A stretch of DNA of 64,000 nt from Puccinellia tenuiflora (Eukaryota; Streptophyta; Magnoliopsida; Poales; Poaceae). Location of the stretch: the NCBI GenBank assembly GCA_012064385.1, contig QRDG01001362.1, forward strand, positions 1-64,000. The letters run 5' to 3'. The translations under genes were made by a program, and so were the position numbers. This document shows positions 46,221 to 57,075 of the stretch, in pieces. Every line of letters starts with the position of its first letter. The stretch's first letter is position 1. The notes beneath the pieces are model-generated. The model had not been told where the DNA came from and did no database searches. It worked only from the letters and a program-made list of their open reading frames with translations.

Positions 46221-46566
46221 ACGCACCTCCTGAAGACCAAGTCCTCTCTCATTAATGATTTTTATAGTTATCCACATCATCTATTCTCTTAACAAATCAA
46301 TTATCGATGTCATCTCCACTAAAATTTATTAATCTTTGGTTGCAATCTACACATCATTTATTTCTTTAACATCTAGTTTTTCACATTAGAAAGGTATAAT
46401 ACATACTTATTTTATGTCTATTAAATTTAGTATCCCAACTATGACTAATTAAATTTGTATATTTATTTAGACAACATAATGTACCATACCTCCTATACCT
46501 TTTGTTTACATAATATAGTTCGTAAATAAATCCGGCCCCGCTGTAATGCGCAGGATATCCTTCTAG

Positions 46567-46922
46567 TAGTATCTTCAAACAATTATATCAAAAATTTGTA
46601 TATTATCCATCTAGTTCAATATTTTGATATCTTTTCTAAATAAGAAATTCCAACGAAGAAATAGCTTGGAGAAGTCTGTTAGGTCATGGCATATACGCAC
46701 GATTTCACATGGGATAGATCCATCTATAGTTGAACTGTTTGTTACTTTAAAGCTGTTGTCGTGTCACTAATGATTTTGCCGCATGCATGCATCAGGCCAT
46801 CAAGAATTAACTATGTGCGAGGGTGGCGGTACGACACAATAATTTAGTCAGAACTGGTACTTGTCCCTGACTAGCTTAATTCAGCCCCTAGCCATCTTTA
46901 TATTTTTCATGTATCGACAGAT
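46567..46922. other. Unassigned AT-rich intergenic DNA
   Basis: No ORF, border or repeat recognised between the Helitron end and the next MITE. Confidence 0.4.
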
Positions 46923-47212
46923 CCAGGGATTTGGATTTTGTTTTCACAAATTTACTGGTCCTGACCGAAATGGACGAATTTCGGATATTTTGGTGATTTT
47001 TCGGATGAAAGAGATGGAAGCAAAATTCGATACTTAGAACGAAATATGACCAAAATTTGAATTTTCGAGCAGAATTCAATCTAAATTTATATTTATGAAT
47101 TTATTTTGCCAAAAGCCCTAAAATTCATAAGATTTCGTCCGGTAAATACATGTACTGGTCCAGACCGAAATGGCCGGAATTCATTTCTTTCAGACGAAAT
47201 CCAAATCCCTGG
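46923..47212. mobile_element. Inverted-repeat MITE, about 290 bp, superfamily unsure
   Basis: The left end CCAGGGATTTGGATTT and the right end AAATCCAAATCCCTGG are perfect inverses. Inside, GGTCCTGACCGAAATGG-type words and CGAAAT words recur in both orientations. The flanks (ACAGAT, ATAGAT) differ by one base, so a 5-6-bp TSD is possible but not proven. Confidence 0.65.
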
Positions 47213-47326
47213 ATAGATCTAATTCAAGTTGCATCAGATGACCAATTTAGCAAATCGCATCATGTATCGATATGCCCTATATGCTGACGGCTGCGATAAA
47301 AAGGCGTTGGTAAAAAGATGATTTCC

Positions 47327-47626
47327 TGTAGCGATGGTGCGCTAGCCAACTGGATGAGAAGTCCGAACTGATTGAAATGGCTAGATAATATGTTTAACAC
47401 CCCCTCACGTCTAGGCTGGACATACGGAACCGTAGACGTACGATAGATGGGACGTCGCTCCTATTTTTGAGAGGCCGCTCCTATTTTTGAATTAAATATA
47501 GTACGGAAGTCGGGGCTTGAACTTGAGACCTCCTGGCTGGCTCTGATATACCATATTGAAATAATGCATAGCCAACTAATCCAAAAAAAAGAACGAACTA
47601 ATGAAAAGGTCTAGATAATATATTGA
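47327..47626 (-). mobile_element. Probable TRIM (miniature LTR retrotransposon)
   Basis: Two short direct repeats (about 47327-47399 and 47557-47626) share GCCAACT, GAAC and CTAGATAATAT blocks in order. On the minus strand the right-hand repeat is followed by TGGTATATCAGAGCC, a PBS for initiator tRNA-Met with a TA insertion (47539-47553), and the left-hand repeat is preceded by a purine tract CGTGAGGGGG. That is the full TRIM layout in about 300 bp. The repeats are diverged, so exact ends are uncertain. Confidence 0.5.
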
Positions 47627-48024
47627 AATGCATGCCTTCCTACACCGTAAGTTTGTTGTATAGTCTGGAGAGATGAAATCTCGATCTGGAATGGATGCAA
47701 TATGATGCACAGATCCGGCCCTCCAGGGTATTGTCACACCAATTAACTGAGCTCATCGACCAAGAATATTGGAAATCGGCACGTGACGAATAATCATGGA
47801 CCGAGGACACGGCACGGCACCGTGTAACCCTCTGTGCTTTCGCAATCCAAACTCTGTGCTGCCCAGTACTGTCCACCCTTTGGCCTGTGCACGTTTCCTA
47901 TTGACCAGCTTGGCCAATAAAAAGCTGCACAGTTTTTTGACCGTCGCCATGACGATCGAGTACGGTGCTTGTCCCATGACAATTGGTGTGACAGTGTGGG
48001 TCGCTCCATCATGATGATGTACAG
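47627..48024. other. Unassigned intergenic DNA
   Basis: About 400 bp with no supported feature; short frames on both strands look random. Confidence 0.4.
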
Positions 48025-48672
48025 TACTCCCTCCTTTACGGTTAGTTTTCTTTGGGATTTAGGCAATGGTTCATTGGGTAACAGAAACCAGCTCCATCCA
48101 TGATTTTTAATTAGCCCACAACTGCAGCCACGCCTAACAAATCCGGTTTTATCTCTCTAGTAACTTCCGTGGCCAATAATTAAGTAGTTTATTTGCATGC
48201 ATTGGTGGAGAGGAAACGCATGCAAACTTTCCAGCCTGCGTACACACACCAGTAGCGCTACACATAACTGAACCGAAACCGAAAACCGAACCCGAAAAAA
48301 CCTAACTGAAACTGAAATCCCGGTTTTTTCAGTTAGTGGTTAAGGTTACAGTTAGTAAAATAGATAACCATATGGGCCCCGGTTTTTCCGGTTTAAAACC
48401 GAATAACCGATGGTTGAACCGAACTAACCGGAGTCCAGCCCACCTCGCTCAACTGGTCGCTCCTCGCTCCGCAGGCCCAAGCGGCCAAGCCCAACTCCCT
48501 CGCTGTGCCTCTCTCGCAGACCACATTCGCTCGCATCGCGCGCAGAGGGGGAGAGCCGGAGAGGACAGAGCGATGGCGGCGGCGAACCCTAGCTAGGTCT
48601 TACTGCTGCTGGCGGTGGGCCTTCCGCATCCGTGAGCTCCGTGCCTCCGTCCGGCCGGCAATCCTCTCCTGT

Positions 48673-48778
48673 AGCGCCCCCACCTCCGCATCCACTCGAC
48701 GGGGAAACGGGAAACACCCACCTCCGCATCCACTCCTCGTCTCCTCCGCATCCACTCGACGGGGAAACGGCCAAGTTC
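48673..48778 (+). repeat. Short minisatellite in the hAT leader
   Basis: CTCCGCATCCACTCGACGGG appears twice in full with GAAACGG after it, plus one partial copy between. It precedes the BED ORF and is probably untranslated. Confidence 0.7.
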
Positions 48779-49195
48779 AACGCGGCACAGCGGCGGTAGA
48801 CCGTCTCACGGTCTCAGGCTCTCAGCCTCCACCTCCACCACGGCGAAGGCACGCCAGCCGTCTCAGCCTCCTCCTCTCCGTCCGTCAAACCCCACCTGCG
48901 CATCGACTCCTCTAAAAAAGGTAACAGAATAACGAACCACCAGGCCACCACTCCTCCTCTAAAAAAACTTAGGATTGCACTAATTATGTTCATGTTTTGA
49001 TGTATTTTGTGATTGTTGCATTATCAGATTGTGGAGTTAAGTGTGAAGGAATGGCGGAGTCGGCTGATTTCTGCAACCGAAATGTAATTATTCCCTTGAT
49101 TTGTTGTATAATTTATTCAACTTTATGTGCTTGAGAAAATTGAGACTGTGAATGGACAATTCACAATTGACACATTTTCTTTTGTGTTGTTTTAG

Positions 49196-49630
49196 ATGTC
49201 CGAGAGTGACAACATATCACAGTTTGGCGTTCATCCTAATGGCAGCAATGAAGCTTCTGTAACTACACCAGATACGACACCGGACAGCAATATGAAGAAA
49301 CCAAGATTGACACGCAGTAAGATATGGCAGCACTTCACAATTCAAGAAAATGACCCAAATCGTGCTAATTACAACCATTGCGGGAATGAACTGGGATGCA
49401 AATCCTCAAGCGCAGGTACTGCTTCCTTAGTAAACCATATGAAGTCCTGCAAAAAGAATCCTAGCAAGTTGGGTAACAACCAGACTCTGCTTGGCTACCA
49501 AATTAATGATGATGGTAAATCTGTTGTTGGGGGTCCTTGGCAATACAATGAGAAAGAGGTTAGGGCAGCATTTGCTCGCATGATTGTCGTAGATGAGCTA
49601 CCATTCATGCGCGGAGTGGAAAGCTGCTAG
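49196..49630 (+). pseudogene. hAT transposase N-terminus, BED-like domain only
   Basis: 144 residues. The N-terminus is Ser/Thr-rich; residues about 40-90 (RSKIWQHFTIQENDPNRANY, then HCGNELGC, then SLVNHMKSC) match the BED zinc-finger plan of plant hAT transposases. The first metal-binding Cys is replaced (ANYNHC), so zinc binding is doubtful. The end (ARMIVVDELPF) is the start of the hAT catalytic region, then MRGVESC and a stop, which looks like a deletion junction. The ATG is directly preceded by a TTTTAG acceptor-like site, and a leader exon may lie near 48930. As read, it could at most yield a DNA-binding-domain-only protein. Confidence 0.7.
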
Positions 49631-49888
49631 ATGAAATTGAAATGCTCGGTTCATTTTGTTGTTGTATGTCATGTGATTGGAGAGAAAAACCATGGCATTT
49701 TAGTTGTTCCTGTAGTTGACTAGTTGTCCGGCTAGTCGGCTACTGGCTGTATCTTGTGATCTGAGACTGTGACTATGTGGAAGTGGGATGTTTTTCTGTT
49801 GCTATTTGCTACTAAATGGATGTTTGTTGCTGTGCTACGGACATGCTAATATGCTAGTATGCTACGGACATGCTAATATGCTATACAT

Positions 49889-50190
49889 CACTTGTAGAAA
49901 ACAAGCCTTCCGTTTTGGCCGGCGGGAGGCTTTAGTCCCGGTCACGGCACGAACCGGGACTAAAGGATCCGGTTCGTGCGGCTCGGAGGACGCGCGGGGA
50001 CCAGGAGGCATCCGTCCGGTTCTTTGGGACCCTTTTGCCCCGGTTCGTGACACGAACCGGGCCTAAAGGTCCGCACCCGACAGCCCCCGAGGTGGGGTCC
50101 GACGCGGGAACCTTTTGTCCCGGTTCGTGTTATAGACCGGGACAAAAGGCTTACCTTTAGTCCCGGTTTGTAATAAGAACCGAGACAAAA
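49889..50190 (+). repeat. CACTA left terminus and subterminal repeats
   Basis: At least four CCCGGTTCGTG / CACGAACCGGG pairs, which are likely transposase-binding sites. Confidence 0.85.
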
Positions 50191-50854
50191 GGTGTTTTCT
50201 CACTATATTACCTTCTTCCTGCCCGAGGAGCTCGAGTTCATCACCATTTTTCTTCTCAATCTCCTCACAAAGCTCCATTTGATCCATATTTTTTTCCACC
50301 ATTTGTCCACATTAAGTTTGCCCCATCCACCCAAGGCTTCTAATAGGTTAGAAACCTTATCCTCTCGGAGCTCAGATTCATCTCTATCGCTATTTTTGCT
50401 CCTCATTTCATTGGTGTTGCATGCTAGGTGTTTGATGAAATGCCTAAGTTAGAATTGCTCAAATTCTAGGCTAGTTGACTTATTGCTAGTTTATTTTTTA
50501 TATGCAATTTGATTTCAAATTAAAGTATGATTTGTTGTTTTTAATTAGTGTCGTCCCGTTCGTGTCCTTGTCCTCACTGTTGTCGATCGCCCGCGCCGGG
50601 CGCCCCGTCGCCGACACCACCTTCGTGAGCTTCTTATTCTTACTTATATGATTTACATTGTTACCTGTATAATTTTTCTTATTTGTATAATTGTTTTTTA
50701 TATGTATAGTGTCACGGTTTTGATATCCGTCCCCGTCGGCTCTCGTCCGGTGTATGATTCGGATATGGTATATTATCTTTTATAACTATGTTTTTAATTT
50801 CTTTATTTTAACAATTATGCCGACGAAACATTTGACATAGATATTTTGATCTAG

Positions 50855-51159
50855 GACATATATGAACCTGAAATTCCGACCGACCCTCGTGTCGAGAGGT
50901 TAAATTTAGTTGAAAGAGAAAACGATGATTTGAAAGAAAAAATCAAAAAATTGAAGAAGAGAAGATGAAATTGGAGCTGTATGTTGCCGATGTCGTCGAT
51001 GATCACAAGATCGAGATGGATGCAATGCGTAAGAAGATTAGAAACATTAGAAAAGATGCCATTAAAAATGAGGCTTGGTATCATTATGCCGTCGGATCAA
51101 TTGTTACCTTAGTTGCGATTTTGATCGCATTTGTTGTTGCATTTAAATGCATTAGATAG
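50855..51159 (+). pseudogene. CACTA-encoded coiled-coil, single-pass membrane protein
   Basis: Predicted last exon of a small gene upstream of the transposase. After an AG acceptor at 50853-50854 it reads DIYEPEIPTDPRVERLNL, then a Lys/Glu-rich heptad-like stretch (ENDDLKEKIKKLK). One frame change near 50955-50965 leads into an open stretch with VADVVDDHKIEMDAMRKKIR, ending in a single hydrophobic helix (AVGSIVTLVAILIAFVVAF) and a short basic tail KCIR. Earlier exons are probably near 50550-50625 and 50710-50755 but are not well defined. The topology (cytosolic coiled coil, C-terminal anchor) resembles tail-anchored proteins. Function unknown; it is not required by textbook CACTA models. Confidence 0.55.
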
Positions 51160-51337
51160 TTTGTATGTTAATTTCACTGTATGTTTTCATCATTAGGACT
51201 ATGTATTACATTTGGTCAGTACTCTGCGGAAGGTTTTAATGTGATGACCTTCTATTCATGATGTTGTGTGTAATATAATATACTCATATAATGCAGATGA
51301 GTCGGCAATATATAACTCGAAATATATAAGGTGCTCG

Positions 51338-54300
51338 ATGAATCGGCAATGGATGTACGGTGACCGACGAACTGGCGAGTTCATTACGGGACTTGGCAGT
51401 TTTATCGCTGCGGCCGAGACAAACAAACAGAATGGTTTTATGTGTTGTCCATGTGTTGTCTGTCAGAATAAGAATGATTACTCTTCCTCCAGAATCCTTC
51501 ACACCCACCTGCTTCGGCACGGTTTCATGCCCAGCTATAATTGCTGGACCAAGCACGGAGAAACAGGGGTTATGATGGAAGAAAATGAAGAAGAAGATGA
51601 TGGTTACAACTCTTCTATGTACCCTAAATACGGTGATACTGCAACGGGGGAAGCTGAAGATCTATATGAGCCGACTGATGATCTTGGTCGTGCCATTGCT
51701 GATGCACGGAGAGATTGCTGAACAGAAAATGAGAGGTCGAAATTCGCGCGCATGTTAGAGGATCATAACAAACCGTTGTACCCAAACTGTGAAGATGGCC
51801 TAAAAAAACTGGGTAGCACACTGGAATTGCTGCAATGGAAGGCAGAAAACGGTGTGACCGACAAAGGTTTTGAAAAGTTGCTGAAAATAATGAAGAAGGA
51901 CCTTCCAAAGCATAACGAATTGCCCGCCAGTACGTACGAAGCAAAGAAGATTGTCTGCCCTCCAGGATTAGATGTGCAGAAGATACATGCATGCCCTAAT
52001 GGCTGCATCCTCTATCGTGGTGAGGAGTACGAGAATTTGGATGCATGCCCGGTATGCACTGCATTGCGGTACAAGATCAGACGAGATGACCCTGGTGATG
52101 TTGAGGGTGAGCGCCCGAGAAAAAGGGTTCCTGCCAAGGTTATGTGGTATGCTCCTATAATACCACGGTTGAAACGTTTGTTTCGAAACAAAGAGCATGC
52201 CAGGTTGTTGCGATGGCACAAAGAAGATCGTAAGAAAGACGCGATGTTGAGACACCCCGCTGATGGGTCACAGTGGAGAAAAATCGAGAGAGAGTTCCCA
52301 AACTTCGCAGATGACGCAAGGAACTTAAGATTTGGCCTAAGTACAGATGGCATGAATCCTTTTGGAGAGCAGAGCTGTAGTCATAGCATGTGGCCTGTGA
52401 CTCTATGTATCTATAACCTCCCTCCTTGGTTGTGCATGAAGAGGAAGTTTATTATGATGCCAGTGCTCATCCAAGGCCCGAAGCAACCCGGGAATGACAT
52501 TGACGTGTACCTTAGGCCTTTGGTTGAAGAACTTTTACAGTTGTGGCGCGAAGAAGGTGTACGTGTGTTGGATGAGCACAAACAGGCGGAATTTGACCTA
52601 CGAGCGTTGTTGTTCGTAACCATCAATGATTGGCCAGCTCTTAGTAACCATTCAGGACAGACAAACAAGGGATACAATGCTTGCACGCACTGTTTAGAGG
52701 AGACAGATAGTATATATTTGGAAAAGTGTAAAAAGGTTGTGTACCTGGGGCATCGTCGATTTCTTCCGACCAAGCATCCCGTAAAAAAAAAGGCAAGCAT
52801 TTCCATGGTCTGCCCGAGCCTCGGAGGAAGCCTGACCACCGTACTGGTGATGATATATTTGATATGGTCAAGGATCTAGAAGTGATCTTTGGAAAAGGTC
52901 CAAGCAGTCAATCTGTTCCGAATGACGGTACCGGACATGCGGCCATGTGGAAGAAGAAATCTATTTTTTGGGAGCTACCCTATTGGAAAGTCCTATAGGT
53001 CCGCTCTTCAATCGACGTGATGCACGTGACGAAGAATCTTTGCGTGAACCTGCTAGGCTTCCTGGGCGTGTATGGGAAGACAAAAGATACACCGGAAGCA
53101 CGGGAGGACCAACAACGTATGAAAGACCCAAACAACATGCATCCACATAACAAGATACACCGGAGCAGCTACGCCCTTACCAAAGCAGAGAAGGAAATCT
53201 TTTTTGAATGCCTGAACAGTATCAAGGTCCCGTCTGGCTTCTCGTCGAATATAAAGGGAATAATAAATATGGCTGAGAAAAAATTTCAAAACCTAAAGTC
53301 TCATGACTGCCACGTGATTATGACGCAGTTGCTTCCGATTGCACTAAGAGGCCTTCTACCGGAAAATGTTCGAGTACCCATTGTGAAGCTATGTGCATTC
53401 CTCAATGCAATATCTCAGAAGGTAATCAATCCAGAAAATCTGACACAGTTACAGAACGATGTGGTCCAATGTCTTGTTAGTTTCGAGTTGGTGTTCCCAC
53501 CATCGTTCTTCAATATTATGACGCATCTGCTGGTTCACCTAGTCGAAGAGATTGCCATTCTCGGTCCTGTTTTTCTACACAATATGTTCCCCTTTGAGAG
53601 GTTCATGGGAGTTTTAAAGAAATATGTCCATAACCGTGCTAGGCCAGAAGGAAGCATCTCCAAGGGCTATGGAACAGAGGAGGTCATTGAGTTCTGCGTT
53701 GACTTTATTCCTGACCTTAAGTCGATTGGTGTTCCACAATCAAGACATGAGGGGAGACTGAGTGGAAAAGGCACGCTAGGAAAGAAAGCAGACATATGCA
53801 GGGACGGGCATTCTTTAACTCAGGCACACTACACAGTTCTACAGAGTTCTACCTTGGTGGCCCCGTATATCGAGAAACACAAGAACATATTACGGTCTCA
53901 ACACCCGGGACAGTCCGACACCTGGATTACACATGAACACATTGATACTTTCGGCGGTTGGTTGCGAACACATCTCATTAATGACAACACTGTTGGAGAT
54001 CAGCTTTACTTGTTGGCCAGGTCACCATCTTCGACTGTGTTGACTTTCCAAGGGTACGAGATAAATGGAAATACATTTTACACGATCGCCCAAGATAAAA
54101 AGAGCAGCAACCAAAACAGTGGTGTCCGGTTTGATGCAATAAATAACAATGGACAAAAGGACACATATTATGGTTACATAGAGCAGATATGGGAACTTGA
54201 CTATGGACCTTCTTTTAAGGTCCCTTTGTTCCGGTGCAAATGGGTCAAGCTGAATGGAGTGGGGGTTCAGGTAGACAAGCTGTACGGAATGACAACAGTG

Positions 54301-54612
54301 GATCTCAACAATCTTGGTTACGGAGACGAACCATTCGTCCTAGCCAATGATGTTGCTCAGGTGTTCTATGTGAAGGACATGTCTACCAAACCGAGAAAGA
54401 TGAAAAATAAGGAAACGAATAAATCATCCGACGAGCCAAAGCGTCACATAGTTTTTTCAGGGAAAAGAAACATCGTGGGAGTGGAGGACAAGACAGACAT
54501 GTCAGAAGATTACGATAAGTTTGATGAAATTCCCCCCTTCACGGTCAAAACTGACCCAACCATCGTGTTGAATGATGAAGATGCTCCATGGTTACGGCCG
54601 GTGCGACCATAA
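51338..54612 (+). pseudogene. CACTA transposase (tnp2-type), three lesions
   Basis: The start MNRQWMYGDRRTGEF is the usual N-terminus of the transposase-associated domain (about 1-75, with CCPCVVC). Next come an acidic linker, the Transposase_21-type catalytic region (about 51960-52880: CPNGCILY, NLDACPVC, FGLSTDGMNPFG, LFVTINDWPALSN), then the DUF4218-type region (53380-53640: LVHLVEEIAILGPVFLHNMF) and the DUF4216-type C-terminus (54040-54300: GYIEQIWELDYG). Breaks: TGA at 51719-51721, a frameshift in the A9 run at 52783-52791, and TAG at 52996-52998 within WKVL*VRSSIDVMHVTKN. All other sequence is collinear without introns. It would bind the subterminal repeats and cut the CACTA ends if intact. 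Confidence 0.88.
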
Positions 54613-54777
54613 GAAAGCGGCAAGACTTCTCTGATGATCTTCCACCGCTTCCCGCCTTCGTCTTCGTGTAATAATATTTATGTATGAGTGTTCTCAAACA
54701 TGATGTATTTTTATGAACACTTTGATAATATTTATGTATGAGTGTATCTTATTTTTGTTGGCGCCCAAATTTTAATT

Positions 54778-55000
54778 CCTGAAAGAACCTTTAGTCCCGG
54801 TGGCTGGAACCGGGACTAAAGGGTCTTTTGGCGCGCACCTTTTCGGTGTCCGAAAAAATACCCTTTAGTCCCGGTTCCATCTACCAACCGGGACTAAAGG
54901 TCATCCTTTCGTGTGGTGATGTGTAATAATAAACTTGGCATAGTTTGTTTGAATGGGTCCATATTCCACACAAACATGCATCTTGGAAGCACGGACAATG
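54778..55000 (+). repeat. Internal CCGGGAC inverted repeats and 64-bp direct repeat, copy 1
   Basis: CTTTAGTCCCGG and CCGGGACTAAAGG pairs at 54788-54900 just after the transposase gene, then a 64-bp repeat (54937-55000) that recurs at 56367-56430 with one mismatch. The preceding GTTGGCGCCCAAATTTTAAT block recurs at about 56843. Confidence 0.85.
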
Positions 55001-55024
55001 TATTAAACCTTTTATCAAATGCAC

Positions 55025-55370
55025 ACGGTTTCCCCGTCATACAGCCCAACGGTGGCTCGTGAGTGCCTGCATATCAAATGCACCGTTGGGCTGTATGACG
55101 GGAATCCGAATGATTTGTATTCGGTCGATGAACTGAAGTGAGCAGCAAATCGACCTTCGATCCAAGCAGCCGCAAGACTTTTTTGATGATCTAACGACCG
55201 TCCCAAAAAGTGTTGGGAATGTTGTAGATCATCAAAGAGCCTTGCAGCCACTCCCACCTCCTCGGCAATTCATCATTGTGTCACCCTAATCCAGTGGTTG
55301 GATTCAACCTACCCGAGGGCTTGTGTTAGGGAACATGCCAGCGGGTAGGCTAAATCCAACCATTGGGTTC
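55025..55370. repeat. Two large hairpins in the CACTA interior
   Basis: CCCGTCATACAGCCCAACGG (55033-55052) is followed by its inverse at 55083-55102; CCAGTGGTTGGATTCAACCT (about 55291-55310) is followed by a near inverse at 55345-55365. Both would form stems of about 20 bp. Confidence 0.7.
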
Positions 55371-55436
55371 GGTGGCAAAGGTAGACACTCGTTGTGTGCC
55401 ATTTCGCTGCAGGGACGTCGCTATTTATAGGCGATT

Positions 55437-55750
55437 AGAAGGTGTACAAGCGCTCTAAAGAAACACACCCCTGATCCAACGGCTCACAATCGCTTGAAAG
55501 AAACACACGATCCGTGTGCTTCTTTAGTCCCGGTTGGTAACACGAACCGGTACTAAAGGCCCTGATCCAACAGCTCACAAGCACTCGAAGGAAACACACG
55601 ATCCGTGTGCTTCTGATCCAATGGCTCACAAGCGCTCTAAAGAAACACACCCCTGATCCAACGGCTCACAAGCGCTTGAAAGAAACACACGATCCGTGTG
55701 CTTCTTTAGTCCCGGTTGGTAACACGAACCGGTACTAAAGGTCCTGATCA
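55437..55750 (+). repeat. Tandem block with palindromes upstream of the Trp-rich ORF
   Basis: A unit of about 185 bp occurs almost twice: AAACACACGATCCGTGTG (a palindromic core) followed by CTTCTTTAGTCCCGGTTGGT and ACCGGTACTAAAGG, at about 55500-55568 and 55682-55750. CTGATCCAACGGCTCACAAG words recur between. A TATA-like CTATATAT lies just after (55753-55760). Confidence 0.75.
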
Positions 55751-55861
55751 CTCTATATATGTAGGCTTGGCCTCCATTGCCATATCACATCTAAACTCAT
55801 ATCTGCAACCTCATCACTCTTCCATTGTAACAAAATTTTGACTTAGGCGTTTTTGACTTAG

Positions 55862-56263
55862 GTGTTCTCGGCGACGATGTCCATGTTGGACCAGAGGGGC
55901 GATGTGCGGGACTGGGCTCCACCGGGCTGGCACTGGGAGGTGCTACCTTCCGGGACGCGCAGCTTGGTGAGGAATCCGGGTGACGTCGTCGACCCGGATC
56001 TTCTGTGGTGGCAGTCGCGTGGGCCACGCTCGGTGCAGAGGGAGCCGGCCTCCGAGGAGGTGGTACGTCACCGTATCAGGGAGGAGGATGAGCACGTCCG
56101 TCGCTACATGTATCTATTGGATAGGCAGTATGACAGTAGGTGGTCGTTTCTTCAGAGGGTTCCTTCTCACGTGAGCTATGACCCTGTGAGGGTTCCTTCT
56201 CTTTGGATGCGCAGCGCCGGTGGCTCAGCACCCCACGGCTCAAGAACTTGGAATATGTCCTAG
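55862..56263 (+). CDS. Hypothetical Trp-rich protein between the two main CACTA genes
   Basis: 133 residues from ATG 55862 (an alternative ATG 55877 gives MSMLDQRGDVRD). Six tryptophans, notably WAPPGWHWEVLPSGTR and DPDLLWWQSRG, then an Arg/Glu-rich helix (EEVVRHRIREEDEHVRRYMY). A TATA-like sequence 100 bases upstream and a plain leader (55760-55861) suggest its own promoter. GC content is higher than the surroundings, and 64-bp direct repeats bracket the region (54937 and 56367), so it may be a captured gene fragment or a late addition. I do not recognise a family; the PPGWHWEV segment looks like a small folded motif. It may be truncated, because the C-terminus (HGSRTWNMS) is low-complexity. 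Confidence 0.45.
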   Translation: MFSATMSMLDQRGDVRDWAPPGWHWEVLPSGTRSLVRNPGDVVDPDLLWWQSRGPRSVQREPASEEVVRHRIREEDEHVRRYMYLLDRQYDSRWSFLQRVPSHVSYDPVRVPSLWMRSAGGSAPHGSRTWNMS

Positions 56264-56366
56264 GCAGTACGACAGTTCTGTTGAAAACTTGTTCACAACA
56301 AAGATCTATCTCCTCCTAACATTCTAGGGTTTGTGTCGAAATAACGGGTGTTATGGCCAAATACAT

Positions 56367-57075
56367 GGCATAGTTTGTTTGAATGGGTCCATATTCCACA
56401 AAAACATGCATCTTGGAAGCACGGACAATGTTGACGAAGGAAGTTTTTTTTATTGAATAAAAAACCACTTTCCATTTTACGAGTGTCAGAAATGGTTTTT
56501 TTTTGTGAAGGACCTACCAGAAATATGTTGCAAAACTTGGGTGATTCATTTTTTTAATATGCTAGAACATGTTATATGCACAAATAATCAATTTGTTTTC
56601 TAAGAAAAGATTTCCATCCACCTCTTTTAAAAATCACAAATTTCTGCCGATTCTGCTAGAAACGGGACAACTTTCTAGACTTAATTATAGTTTCTAGAAA
56701 TATTTAATTCCATTTTGAAAGATATTGTATTTATAATTTTATAAGTTTAAAACAAAAATTATTGTTTTTTTCTGATAAACAGATCGAAAGATATTGTATT
56801 TATAATTTTATAAGTTTAAAACAAAAAACAGAACAAACTTTTGTTGGCGCCCAAATTTTAATTCCTGAAAGAACCTTTAGTCCCGGTTGGTGGCTGGAAC
56901 CGGGACTAAAGGGTCTTTTGGCGCGCACCTTTTCGGTGTCCGAAAAAATACCCTTTCGTCCCGGTTCCATCTACCAACCGGGACTAAAGGTCACCCTTTC
57001 GTCCCGGTTGGTGGCTGGAACCGGGACGGAAGGGTCTTTTGTCCCGGTTCCAGCCACGAACCGGGACAAAAGAGC
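56367..57075 (+). repeat. 64-bp direct repeat copy 2 and second CCGGGAC array
   Basis: 56367-56430 repeats 54937-55000; 56843-56995 repeats 54760-54905 and adds further CCCGGTT(G/C)GTGG / CCGGGAC pairs to 57072. The AT-rich part between (56440-56840) includes a small direct repeat, GAAAGATATTGTATTTATAA, at 56717 and about 56786. No gene. Confidence 0.8.

Larger units (their letters stand above)
41012..46566 (+). mobile_element. Small non-autonomous Helitron, split by gypsy element E
   Basis: The left end TCTATATATTTTATAAAGCA follows an A; the right end GGATATCCTTCTAG precedes a T, giving the A|T insertion with 5'-TC and CTAG-3' expected of Helitrons. The bases before the end (CCCCGCTGTAATGCGCAGG) are a decayed form of the 3' hairpin common in grass Helitrons. 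Removing E and one ACGCA leaves about 435 bp. An 11-bp perfect inverted repeat (CCCACCAACAT at 41036-41046, ATGTTGGTGGG at 41088-41098) lies near the 5' end. No Rep/helicase is present. Confidence 0.72.

Noticed and set aside
47521..47560. A tRNA-iMet-like end (GGCTCTGATATACCA)
   Set aside because: There is no cloverleaf upstream; position and orientation fit a TRIM primer-binding site.
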